Source: CAZGRP01 sp964527995
Lineage (GTDB): Bacteria > Zhuqueibacterota > Zhuqueibacteria > Oceanimicrobiales > CAZGRP01
Assembly (NCBI GenBank): GCA_964527995.1
Contig: CAZGRP010000009.1
Location: forward strand, 1-64,000
Direction: 5' to 3'
Length of the DNA: 64,000 nt
The notes below the pieces were generated by a model, which was not told the DNA's origin, searched no databases, and saw nothing but the letters and a program-made list of their open reading frames with translations. Below, piece by piece: positions 35,320 to 43,704 of this stretch. Position 1 is the first letter of the stretch; each line of letters starts with the position of its first letter. The position numbers were made by a program, and so were the translations under genes.

Positions 35320-35367
35320 GGCGTGGGAATGAGCCACTTTTGAATCGACACAAGGAGAGCAGATTCG

Positions 35368-35922
35368 ATGGCGTGGATACGCGTGATTTCTGAAGACGAA
35401 GCGAGTGGGGAGCTGCGGGAGCTTTACGAAAAAGTGGGCGATCACGGCAACGTTGCCGGCGTCTACAAGATCCACAGCCTCAACCCGGCGTCGCTGTGGA
35501 GCCACCATCAGCTCTACCGCACCCTCCTTTTCGGCAAGTCGGAATTGAGTCGGGCACAACGGGAGATGATCGCTGTGGTGGTGTCAACCACCAACCATTG
35601 CCGCTACTGAATGGTCCAGCACGGAGCGGCGCTCCGCAGGCTGACGCGCAACGCTGAACTCGTACGGCAACTCTGGCACGACTACCGCGACGCCGAACTG
35701 AATCCCCGGGATCGAGCCATGTTGGACTACGCCGCCAAGTTAACACGCACGCCCTGGGAAATCACCCGACACGACATCGAGCATCTGCGCCAGGCCGGAT
35801 TCACTGACTCAGCCATTCTCGACATCAATCAGGTGGCGGGCTACTTCAACTTGGTGAATCGCCTGGTTGACGGCCTCGGGGTTGAGTTGGAAGACGAATG
35901 GCGACCCGAAGATCTGCCGTAG
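35368..35922 (+). CDS. AhpD-like peroxidase-related selenoprotein (in-frame TGA read as Sec81)
   Basis: One gene, apparently split by a TGA codon at 35608-35610. Both halves are in the same frame and together give a 184-residue protein of the uncharacterised peroxidase-related/carboxymuconolactone decarboxylase (AhpD) family. The family active site CxxC appears as Cys78-Arg-Tyr-Sec81, and the downstream QHGAALRRL continues the family pattern without gap. AAGGAG precedes the first ATG; the ATG right after the TGA has no ribosome-binding site. A SECIS-like hairpin starts just after the TGA. AhpD-like selenoproteins are a known rare type. Read as ordinary code it would be two fragments or a pseudogene. 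The selenocysteine machinery is not in the window. Confidence 0.85.
35611..35647 (+). promoter_or_regulatory. bacterial SECIS-like stem-loop
   Basis: Directly after the TGA, CAGC (35617-35620) pairs with GCTG (35640-35643) and CGGAGC (35622-35627) with GCTCCG (35631-35636), leaving the apical loop GGC (35628-35630). The loop begins 17 bases after the TGA and has G in its first two positions, as bacterial SECIS elements do. A single bulged A and a three-base bulge separate the two helices. Confidence 0.7.
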
Positions 35923-35931
35923 GCATTCGAA

Positions 35932-36945
35932 ATGAGCGCGCCGAATAAAGGAAAGAGGGCACCACGGCCCAAAGCATCGACACCGCCACCGGGCAAAACG
36001 CCGCTGAGTGCCTCGCTGCGACAAGTACTCGACAGCCGCGACAGGTTACGCCTCGTTGAAAGCCGCATCGACCAGGAGTGCTTGCAGATCGTGCAGGAGT
36101 TGGGTGAAGAGCGGCTGCACGATCTGCTGGAAGAGACCTACACCCTGGCGACGCAACACGCGGACCTGCGCTTTGCCGATCTGTCGGCTGCACACGCAGA
36201 GATCGATGAGATCATGCGGGTATGGCGAGGAGAAGAGGTGGCATCGCGCGACTTGGAAGATCTGATGGCCGATGCCGTGCGCAAGATCTTCTCGGATTCA
36301 CAGCGGCGGCGGCTCAAGAGGGTCCTCTACAGCAAGCTGGCGACCGCCAAGACCGAGGAGGAGATGAGGCTGTGGGCACTGGCGGCGGCCAGCCTCGAGC
36401 TCTTCGACCCCGGTGTCAACCCTTTTCTTCTGGGCACATTCCAAACCAGCCTGATCGAAATCCTGAACTACGCGTCCGAGGACAGGCTCGATCTCTCCAG
36501 GCCGGCGACGCCGGTTGACCGCGAAGTCGAAGCACTGGTCGGCAGGGAGCTTGCCGAGGCCGCCGCCCGGACCCCTCATCTGTTCATCTTCCTTGATCGG
36601 GACGAAGTGCTGTTTACGCCCGCAGAAATGGAAGAGCATGCATTGCGCTTCTTCGACTGGGCCCAGACGGCTGAGCGACAGGGCCGATCGCACGCCGTGA
36701 AACAGGAACGTGATCGTCTGGTCGGAGAAATCCTCGAGCAGCTCCTGACACCCGAGCGCCGCCAGGAGTTGACCAGTCATTTGCAGAACCTCCGGCAGCG
36801 GAGCGAGAGGGGGGAGCTGCCGGCGGAGGTGGCCAACCTGGCCTCGGTGACCGTCGAGTTGTTCGATCGCCTGCCTCCGGGGCTGCACCCTTTCCTTCAG
36901 GCGCTGTGGCTGGCGAGCGTCGAACGCTTGTTGGAGGAAATCTGA
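35932..36945 (+). CDS. helical protein of unknown function
   Basis: I do not recognise this 337-residue protein. After a basic, proline-rich N-terminus (about 1-25) it is almost entirely predicted alpha helix, rich in E, R and L. It has two similar-looking halves, each containing an LFD-P/G-(V/L)-(N/H)PFL motif (ELFDPGVNPFLLG near 160 and ELFDRLPPGLHPFLQ near 310), so it may be an internal duplication. No signal peptide or membrane helix is present. It starts 9 bases after the selenoprotein stop, so it is co-transcribed. Any link to redox work is guilt by association only. Confidence 0.75.
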   Translation: MSAPNKGKRAPRPKASTPPPGKTPLSASLRQVLDSRDRLRLVESRIDQECLQIVQELGEERLHDLLEETYTLATQHADLRFADLSAAHAEIDEIMRVWRGEEVASRDLEDLMADAVRKIFSDSQRRRLKRVLYSKLATAKTEEEMRLWALAAASLELFDPGVNPFLLGTFQTSLIEILNYASEDRLDLSRPATPVDREVEALVGRELAEAAARTPHLFIFLDRDEVLFTPAEMEEHALRFFDWAQTAERQGRSHAVKQERDRLVGEILEQLLTPERRQELTSHLQNLRQRSERGELPAEVANLASVTVELFDRLPPGLHPFLQALWLASVERLLEEI

Positions 36946-37016
36946 ATCGGCCTCGCAGTAGCTGCCTGTTGGCCTTTTGGTGGCCCCGGCCATGACCCGG
37001 CCGACCCCACCTCCAG

Positions 37017-37036
37017 CATAAGCTGGTAAGCTTATG
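37017..37036. repeat. short perfect inverted repeat
   Basis: CATAAGCT (37017-37024) and AGCTTATG (37029-37036) are perfect inverted repeats around GGTA, about 70 bases downstream of the unknown helical protein gene. It lacks a T run, so it is as likely to be a protein-binding site as a terminator. Confidence 0.5.
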
Positions 37037-37130
37037 GCGTGCATCCCACCGCGGTATCGACAACCCCAAACTCGCCTGTAGACAGACCCACCAAATTTCG
37101 GAATTTGTTGCGAGGCGCCCCAAAAAGTAC

Positions 37131-37158
37131 TTGACATTCCAGGACTTTTTATTATTTT
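37131..37158 (+). promoter_or_regulatory. sigma-70 promoter ahead of the large secreted protein
   Basis: TTGACA (37131-37136), 16 bp, TATTTT (37153-37158) within an AT-rich stretch. Transcription from here would give a leader of about 570 bases. Confidence 0.65.
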
Positions 37159-37411
37159 GTCACAGTCGTTTCAGAATTGAATTGGGCGTCTGTCCGGAGT
37201 GACTGCGGGAGGTGGATTGACTGGTCTCGAGTTGCCATGGCACAGCCGAGCCAGGATTCAGGGACGCTGGGGACTCCTGCCACACCTGCTTGTTCAGCCC
37301 CCCTTTTGAAGGGAATCAAAAGGCAGAAGCGAACCTCCCTTTCTTTTTCCGAAGTCTTCCATTTTCGAGTCAGTTCAACCCTTTCAGAAGGAAAGCAGGG
37401 GATAGCTACTT

Positions 37412-37439
37412 GTCGGCGCAGGCGGCACCCGCTGCCGAC
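37412..37439 (+). other. stable hairpin in the leader RNA
   Basis: GTCGGC (37412-37417) pairs with GCCGAC (37434-37439) and the inner GCGG (37422-37425) with CCGC (37429-37432) around a CAC loop. A smaller hairpin (GACT...AGTC) follows at once. It suggests a folded leader; the role is unknown. Confidence 0.4.
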
Positions 37440-37737
37440 GACTTCAGGAGTCATCGCCACGGTCGGACTCGACAAGCACCACGGTGAGGGGAACTCGTCA
37501 GAGGCCAAGGAGGGAAGGATTGGACATCCCGGCGAAGGAGATGCAAGGAAGAGCTGCGCCGTACACGATCCCACCCCGTGAGTCTGCACCCCCTGGCCGC
37601 CGCTCGCCGGCGCGGTCCTGCTCCCTACCGGCGGAGGCGAAACGTTTCCCGTCGACGTAACCCCAAATCCCCTGCACTACTCTTCGATGCGGTAAGAAGT
37701 GTCGATCCGGTGAAACTCTCCTGGTGGAGGTGTGCAA

Positions 37738-40700
37738 ATGCGGGACAGGTCACGTGTACTGCTGGGCGTTGTCCTCGGCGCAGTGGTCGGCTATTGCTCC
37801 AGCGCACAGGCGCAACTGCGAGTCGCCGGGTCGCCCGTTCAGCTGTTGGGGAACAACCCTGCCGTAATCATGCCGATCGCTCAGGGCGTCGATCTGGTCA
37901 TCAACGAGGTGCTCTATGACCCCGCAGGGACGGACATCGGCAACGAGAAGATCGAGATCAAGAACGTGGGGACCGTCGCCGTCTCTCTCGACAGCGTGGC
38001 CCTTCGCGTCAGCCACGGAACCGACGACACCTTCTGGGCCTTTCCCAGCGGCGTGGTGCTGTCACCCGGCGGGATTCTCGTCGTCCGCTGGCTCAGTGTC
38101 GGTGTCAACGATGAAGTGAACCTGTTCACCGGCGTTCCCACCGACGACGGCAGCCCGGAAAACGCCAGCGACGGATTCTGGGGAAACAACAGCGCGGCGG
38201 CGGCAGACATGGTGCTCGCCGGCAGCGTGAACCGCACACCTTTCGGCCTGGGGCTCTACCGCTCGGTCTCCCCGGGCAGTTTCGTCTTCGACGATCCCAA
38301 CCGCATGATCGACTTCATGCAGACCGGCGGCTCCAATGCAGCGCCCGAGGCAGTGGCGGTGGCGGCCGGTCTGTGGACGGCCGGTGATTTCGCCGCCTTC
38401 ATCGACGAAGGCCATTCGTACGAATGGCTCGGCACCAACAGCGGTGGTGGCGAAACCACCCTGTCCTCCGACTTCTTCGACACCTGCGAGCCGACCATCG
38501 GCTCCCAGAACCTCTTCCGGCCGGGGCCGATCGCCGATGCCGGCGGCCCTTACGCCGGTGTCGCCGGCGAGCCGATTCAGTTCGACGGCAGCGGTTCCTC
38601 TCATCCCGGCGGCGAGCAGCTCACCTTTCAGTGGAACTTCGGGGACGGTTCTGAGGGAGTGGGCGCGCAGGTCACGCACACCTACGCCCGTCCGGGAAGC
38701 TACACTGTAGTCCTGACTGTGACCGATGAAAAGGGATGCGCCGACCGCGACACCACGGTCGCTGACGTTGCCTTCCCCGTACGCACGGTCGCCATCAACG
38801 AGGTGCTCTACGACCCCCGAGGCGGCGACATCGGCAACGAACGCATTGAAATCAAGAACACCGGCACGACATCGATCCCCCTCGCAGACTGGACCCTGGG
38901 CATCGCTCGTGGCAGCCGGAACACTTACTGGGCCTTCCCCCAGGACGCGACGTTGGCGCCGGGCGCCCTGCTGGTGGTCCACTGGCTGGCCACCGGCACC
39001 AACGATGCCGCCAACGTCTTTACCGGCATGCCCTCCGACGACGGCGCCCCCGACAATGCCAGCGACGGCTTCTGGGGGGACAACAGCGCCATCACCGACA
39101 CCCTGGTGCTCGGCGGCATTGCCAACCAGACGCCGATCGGCGTCAGCCTGTTTCGTGAAACACCTCCCGGGCTTCTCGACTTCAGCAACCCTGATCGTCT
39201 CTCCGACTTTATGCAGATCGGCGGCCGCACCGGTCAGGAGGCGCTGGCTGTCGAGGCCGGCCTCTGGCTCGCCGGCGACTTCACCTCCCTGATCGCCGAA
39301 GGGCATTCTTATGAATGGAAAGGCACCGACAGCGGCGACGCCGGCGGCTTCACCATCAAGCAGGAAGGGCTGACGCTGTCGAGCGATTTCTTCGACGCCT
39401 GCCCGCCGAGCATCGGCACGGAAAACACCTTCCTCAGCGCCCCGGTCGCCGACGCCGGCGGTCCCTACATCGGCACTGTGGGCCAACCTATCGTTTTCTC
39501 AGCGACCGGATCGAGTGACGCGGATGGAGATTCTCTGACTTTCGCCTGGGACTTTGGCGATGGTACGACCGGCTCGGGTATCACAGCCTCGCATGCCTAT
39601 GCCGACACCGGCACCTTTGCCGTCGTGCTCACCGTCACCGATAGCCGGGGTTGCGCCAGCAGCGATACCACCCGCGCAACGGTCATGCCGGCCGGCGTGA
39701 TCTTGCGAAACCTTGCTTTCAACGAGGTCCTCTATGACCCGGCCGGCCCGGACCTGGGCTCCGAAAAGATCGAAATCCGCAACGTCGGTTCGACCGCACA
39801 GTCGCTCGACAACTTCGCCATCGGACTCAACCAGGGCGGCCACGCCAGCTACTGGGCCTTTCCGCGCAACAAAGTCTTGCAACCCGGGGCCATTCTGGTG
39901 GTCCACTGGCTCGCCGACGGAGCAGACGATCCCGGCAACGTGTTCACCGGGTTGCCCTCCGACGACGGCACACCTGCCAACGCCTCCGACGGTTTCTGGG
40001 GTGACAACAGCTCTGCGGCTGCAAGCATGGTATTTGCCGGTGCCGCCAATGATACCGCCTTCGGACTGAGCCTCTTTCAAAACCTGCCGCCGGGTTCGCT
40101 CAACGTCAGCACCCCCGACAACCTGGTTGACTTTGTGCAGATCGGCGGGGCGGGCACCGGGCAGGAAGCTGTAGCAGCCGAGGCCGGGCTCTGGAGGGCG
40201 GGCGAATTCGCTCCTTTCATCGACGAGGCACATTCGTACGAGTGGACCGGCAACAACAGCGGCGGCAATCTGCTGACGCTGGCAGCGGACTTTTTCGACG
40301 CCTGCCCGCCCAGCATCGGCATGGACAACACCTTCCTGAGCGCCCCGGTCGCCGACGCCGGCGGGCCGTACAGTGGCTTTGTCTTCGACCCGATCGCCTT
40401 TGACGGCAGCGCCTCCGCCGACCCGGATGGCGGCGCGCTCACCTTTGCGTGGGAGTTTGGCGACGGCACCACCGGCGAGGGCGCCACTCCCGCCCATGCC
40501 TACGCCGACACCGGCAGCTTTACCGTCGTGCTGACAGTGACCGATCCAGATGGCTGCATGGACCGGGATACCACCCGCGTCGCTGTCGGCCTGGCACCCA
40601 GAAATGTCGTGCTCAATGAAGTCTTCTACGACCCGCCCGGCGACGACCTGGGAAGTGAGCGCATCGAGCTGAAGAACACCGGCTCCACTTCCGTCACACT

Positions 40701-42639
40701 GGACGGCTATGCTGTGCGGATCTCGCAGGGCGGCCGCGATACGTTCTGGGCCTTTCCGCCGGGGCTGAGCATTCCTGCCAAGTCGTTGCTGGTGGTGAAC
40801 TGGCTCGACACCGGCTCCGACGGCGGGGTCACCGTATTCACGGGCGTGCCGAGCGACGACGGAACGCCCGGCAATGCCAGCGACGGTTTCTGGGGGAACA
40901 ACAGTGCGGCAGCCCAGGATATGGTGCTCGGGGGACCTGGCAACGACACGCCTTTCGGCATCGGCCTGTACCGGCACGTTTCGGCAGGCACCTTCGCGTT
41001 CGACAATCCCCTGCGGCTCGTCGACTTCGTACAGATCGGTGCTGACGGCGACTCGGTGGCCGTCGAGGCCGGACTTTGGCGGACCGGAGAAGCGTTGGCC
41101 TTCGTCGGGGAGGGCGCTTCCTACGAGTGGAAAGGCACCAACAGCGGCGGCGGCGATCTTACCCTGGCTGAAGACTGGTTTGCCGCCTGCTCGCCCTCCA
41201 TCAACCAGGAGAATATCTTCAATCGGGCGCCGATAGCGGATGCCGGCGGCCCGTACAGCGGGTCTGTCGGCCAGGAAATTCTCTTCGATGGCAGTGGTTC
41301 CAGCGACCCCAACGGCGACTCCCTGAGCTTCCAGTGGGACTTCGGAGACGGCACCAGTGGCAGCGGCGTCAAGGTGGGCCATATCTACCGGGAGTCGGGC
41401 ACCTTCACCGCGGTGCTGACCGTGGATGACGGGCACGGATGCACTGACAGCGACAGCGTCGAGGTGACTGTTCAGGCTCCTGTCGTCCTGAAGGTGGAGA
41501 TCGTCTCTCCGGAGGATGGCAGCATCGCCTGCGACGACTCGGTGCTCGTGCAGGTCAAGGTCTCTCCGCCAGACAGTGTCGTCAGTTGCGAGATCAACAG
41601 CTTCCCCGCCGACCCCGGCGATAGCCTGATATCGGCCATGATCCCGCTTTCCATGGGGACCAACCTGATCGTCGCGACCTGCGTCGCCAGAGACGGGACT
41701 GTGGTGGCAGACACGATACGGGTTCGCAGAGTGAAGGATGACACGCCACCGACATCTGAGGTGAGTGTCTCCGACGACGGCAGTGAGATCACGGTCATCT
41801 TTCGCGACGATACTGGCATCGCCTCGATAGAAAAAGAGGTGTTGAAGAACGGCGAGTTGATCATCGATGATTTTCAGGTGGGCGACAGGGAAGTGTCGGT
41901 GCTGATCCGCCGCATTGATCCGGACCAGCCGGTGAGATGGAGCCTGGTCGCGACCGATCTCTGCGGCAACAAGCTGAAGGTCGACCCGGTCTGGCTGCAG
42001 CTTGCCGCCAGCAGCGGCTCCGGTGAGCACACCTTTCAGATCCTCGACGTCGATCGTTACCTGTACATCGTCAACAGTGGGCTGTCGGAGCTGGAGATCG
42101 ACTTGAACGAAAGAAGGCTGCTGGTCAAATCACACCCGCGCTTCCGTGGAAAGGATGGCACAACCTTCTACATCCCGGTAGAGGGCGATGCCCTGATCGA
42201 CCTGCAGCCGTTCCTGAAAGAGGGCGACAACGACGTCCGAATCCGATTCCGTGGCCCGCAGGGCAGCTCTGGCGTGGTGGTTTTTTCAGACGTCGATTTT
42301 GGCCTCGGCCGTCTAGCGGCCGATGGTATCGACATCGAGACGCTGCCGCTGACCATGACCCTCTATCCGAATTATCCGAACCCGTTCAATCCACAGACAA
42401 CCATCACGTTCGATGTGCCCCGGAAATACATGGAGGCCGTGCCGACGCGGCTGGCGATCTACAACCTCCGCGGTCAGCTGGTTCGCCTGCTCGTCGATCG
42501 GGCGCTCTACGCCGGGCACTACGAGTACGTCTGGGATGCCACTGATACCGCAGGCTCGCCCGTTGCCTCTGGTGTCTACATCTACCAACTCATCGTCGGC
42601 CGCCATCACACCGCCCGCCGCATGACTCTGCTGAAGTAG
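37738..42639 (+). CDS. giant secreted protein with four lamin-tail/PKD units and a C-terminal sorting domain
   Basis: A 1633-residue exported protein. After the signal peptide (about 1-28) it has four tandem units, each a lamin-tail domain (opening NEVLYDP or NEVFYDP near residues 55, 353, 661 and 959, containing FWAFP and DGFWG(N/D)NS) followed by a PKD domain (opening ADAGGPY near 265, 568, 870 and 1165, ending in LTVTD or LTVDD). About 350 residues of Ig-like beta structure follow. The last 90 residues (from YPNPFNPQTTITF, about 1545) are the FlgD-like/type IX-style sorting domain. It is probably a cell-surface adhesin or matrix protein. The GTG six bases earlier overlaps the GGAGG site, so the ATG at 37738 is the start. 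A terminator follows at 42666. Confidence 0.9.
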   Translation: MRDRSRVLLGVVLGAVVGYCSSAQAQLRVAGSPVQLLGNNPAVIMPIAQGVDLVINEVLYDPAGTDIGNEKIEIKNVGTVAVSLDSVALRVSHGTDDTFWAFPSGVVLSPGGILVVRWLSVGVNDEVNLFTGVPTDDGSPENASDGFWGNNSAAAADMVLAGSVNRTPFGLGLYRSVSPGSFVFDDPNRMIDFMQTGGSNAAPEAVAVAAGLWTAGDFAAFIDEGHSYEWLGTNSGGGETTLSSDFFDTCEPTIGSQNLFRPGPIADAGGPYAGVAGEPIQFDGSGSSHPGGEQLTFQWNFGDGSEGVGAQVTHTYARPGSYTVVLTVTDEKGCADRDTTVADVAFPVRTVAINEVLYDPRGGDIGNERIEIKNTGTTSIPLADWTLGIARGSRNTYWAFPQDATLAPGALLVVHWLATGTNDAANVFTGMPSDDGAPDNASDGFWGDNSAITDTLVLGGIANQTPIGVSLFRETPPGLLDFSNPDRLSDFMQIGGRTGQEALAVEAGLWLAGDFTSLIAEGHSYEWKGTDSGDAGGFTIKQEGLTLSSDFFDACPPSIGTENTFLSAPVADAGGPYIGTVGQPIVFSATGSSDADGDSLTFAWDFGDGTTGSGITASHAYADTGTFAVVLTVTDSRGCASSDTTRATVMPAGVILRNLAFNEVLYDPAGPDLGSEKIEIRNVGSTAQSLDNFAIGLNQGGHASYWAFPRNKVLQPGAILVVHWLADGADDPGNVFTGLPSDDGTPANASDGFWGDNSSAAASMVFAGAANDTAFGLSLFQNLPPGSLNVSTPDNLVDFVQIGGAGTGQEAVAAEAGLWRAGEFAPFIDEAHSYEWTGNNSGGNLLTLAADFFDACPPSIGMDNTFLSAPVADAGGPYSGFVFDPIAFDGSASADPDGGALTFAWEFGDGTTGEGATPAHAYADTGSFTVVLTVTDPDGCMDRDTTRVAVGLAPRNVVLNEVFYDPPGDDLGSERIELKNTGSTSVTLDGYAVRISQGGRDTFWAFPPGLSIPAKSLLVVNWLDTGSDGGVTVFTGVPSDDGTPGNASDGFWGNNSAAAQDMVLGGPGNDTPFGIGLYRHVSAGTFAFDNPLRLVDFVQIGADGDSVAVEAGLWRTGEALAFVGEGASYEWKGTNSGGGDLTLAEDWFAACSPSINQENIFNRAPIADAGGPYSGSVGQEILFDGSGSSDPNGDSLSFQWDFGDGTSGSGVKVGHIYRESGTFTAVLTVDDGHGCTDSDSVEVTVQAPVVLKVEIVSPEDGSIACDDSVLVQVKVSPPDSVVSCEINSFPADPGDSLISAMIPLSMGTNLIVATCVARDGTVVADTIRVRRVKDDTPPTSEVSVSDDGSEITVIFRDDTGIASIEKEVLKNGELIIDDFQVGDREVSVLIRRIDPDQPVRWSLVATDLCGNKLKVDPVWLQLAASSGSGEHTFQILDVDRYLYIVNSGLSELEIDLNERRLLVKSHPRFRGKDGTTFYIPVEGDALIDLQPFLKEGDNDVRIRFRGPQGSSGVVVFSDVDFGLGRLAADGIDIETLPLTMTLYPNYPNPFNPQTTITFDVPRKYMEAVPTRLAIYNLRGQLVRLLVDRALYAGHYEYVWDATDTAGSPVASGVYIYQLIVGRHHTARRMTLLK
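37900..41475 (+). repeat. four tandem coding repeats of about 0.9 kb
   Basis: The lamin-tail/PKD units begin near 37900, 38793, 39718 and 40612 and remain recognisable at DNA level around the NEVLYDP, DGFWG and ADAGGPY coding segments. They have diverged enough that recombination between them is limited. They probably arose by successive duplication. Confidence 0.85.
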
Positions 42640-42665
42640 TCATCAGCAGCGGCTTCCGGTCATAC

Positions 42666-42704
42666 GAACCCGCCGTTCAGAGGCTCGGGAGCGGGTTCTT
42701 TTCT
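42666..42704 (+). terminator. terminator of the large secreted protein gene
   Basis: GAACCCGC (42666-42673) pairs with GCGGGTTC (42691-42698), followed by a T-rich run. The loop is long (17 bases). The right arm lies inside the 3' end of the convergent nitrilase gene. Confidence 0.65.
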
Positions 42705-43642
42705 TCTTCCCGGCGACGCCGAAGGCGAAACTCGAAGAGATCGGAGCGATGATAGTGGCCAGTGACGTCGAGGGTGAGAGACTCCTGGTCCCTCCTGCGC
42801 AGGTCAACCTCGGCTGTCAGGATCGTCTCACGATCGTAGACAGGGCCGGCTACGTAGGCCCCGTCCGGTCCGATGATGGCGCTGCCGCCGCGCAGAAGCA
42901 GCGCTTCCGGTTTACCCTGAAGGTCCGGCGGCGCTTCGAGTTCAGCGGGCAGGTCGGCGGCTGGCATGATTGAGCCAGTGGCGATGACAAAACAGCGTCC
43001 TTCGAAGGCGTAGTGGCGGCTGGCAACCTGGTGCATCTCTTTCACAGTGGGCCAGGCAGCGATGTGGACGTCCTCACCACTCTCATGCAGTGCCTGGCGG
43101 GCCAGCGGCATCCAGTGTTCCCAGCACACCAGCCCACCGATGCGGCCGGCAGGCGTGTCCACGGCTCGCAACCCTTCGGCATCTCCATATCCCCAAACCA
43201 GCCGTTCCGTATAGGTGGGCACCAGTTTCCTGTGGCGGTTGAGGAGAGAACCGTCCGGCCCGAAGGTGAGCAAGGTGTTGTAGAGAGTGCCGCGGGCCGC
43301 ACCACTTGCCGGACGCTCATGCACTCCGATGACGACCGTGATCTTATGTCGCCGGGCAGCTTTCGCCAACCGCTCCACAGCGGTACCAGGAACCGTCACA
43401 CTGTTCTCCATGACCCTGGCGAACACGGACTTGGTCGCCGGGTTATCCCAGAGGGCGGCGCCCGGACAGACATCCAGCCAGGACGGATAGCCGGGAAGCC
43501 ACGTTTCCCCAAATGCGGCCACAGCGGCTCCCTGGGAGGCCGCCTGGCCGATAAGATTCACGGCCTTTGCGGTGCTGGCATCGAGATCCAGGTACACGGG
43601 GGCCGCCTGCACGGCTGCGACGACAAAGGATCGATTCGTCAT
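42677..43642 (-). CDS. nitrilase (carbon-nitrogen hydrolase)
   Basis: A 321-residue nitrilase-superfamily enzyme with the Glu-Lys-Cys triad: Glu46 in FGETWLPGYP, lysine in RHRKLVPTYTERLVWGYGD, and cysteine in GGLVCWEHWMPLARQ. The WLPGYP and CWEHWMP forms are those of true nitrilases and cyanide hydratases (nitrile to acid or amide) rather than of amidases. GGGAGG lies 6 bases ahead of the ATG. It stands alone, converging on the large secreted protein gene. The nitrile substrate cannot be read from sequence. Confidence 0.92.
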   Translation of the reverse strand: MTNRSFVVAAVQAAPVYLDLDASTAKAVNLIGQAASQGAAVAAFGETWLPGYPSWLDVCPGAALWDNPATKSVFARVMENSVTVPGTAVERLAKAARRHKITVVIGVHERPASGAARGTLYNTLLTFGPDGSLLNRHRKLVPTYTERLVWGYGDAEGLRAVDTPAGRIGGLVCWEHWMPLARQALHESGEDVHIAAWPTVKEMHQVASRHYAFEGRCFVIATGSIMPAADLPAELEAPPDLQGKPEALLLRGGSAIIGPDGAYVAGPVYDRETILTAEVDLRRRDQESLTLDVTGHYHRSDLFEFRLRRRREEEKNPLPSL

Positions 43643-43704
43643 GAAATCCTCCCGAAGCGAATCATCTTCACAGGAAGCTCAGTTGCGGCTGAATTCAGCT
43701 GGCG

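Larger units (their letters stand above)
36946..37737. other. 792-base non-coding region with promoter and structured leader
   Basis: No credible gene. It contains a short inverted repeat (37017-37036), a strong promoter (37131-37158) and then a leader of about 575 bases before the large secreted protein, with a stable hairpin at 37412-37439. Reading frames on both strands in the leader lack ribosome-binding sites and family similarity. I tested the sequence by eye against common riboswitch consensus cores and found no match. Confidence 0.55.

Noticed and set aside
35608..35610. Reading the TGA as a true stop, giving a pseudogene or two proteins
   Set aside because: The stop falls on the catalytic cysteine, the second half lacks a start signal, and both halves are otherwise intact. 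A sequencing error remains possible.
37177..37581. Open frames on both strands in the leader of the giant secreted protein
   Set aside because: Neither has a proper start or family similarity; the stretch is better seen as untranslated leader.
39499..42030. 843-codon open frame on the minus strand inside the giant secreted protein gene
   Set aside because: It mirrors the GC-rich third-position pattern of the plus-strand gene, has no ribosome-binding site or domain, and the plus strand encodes obvious repeated domains.
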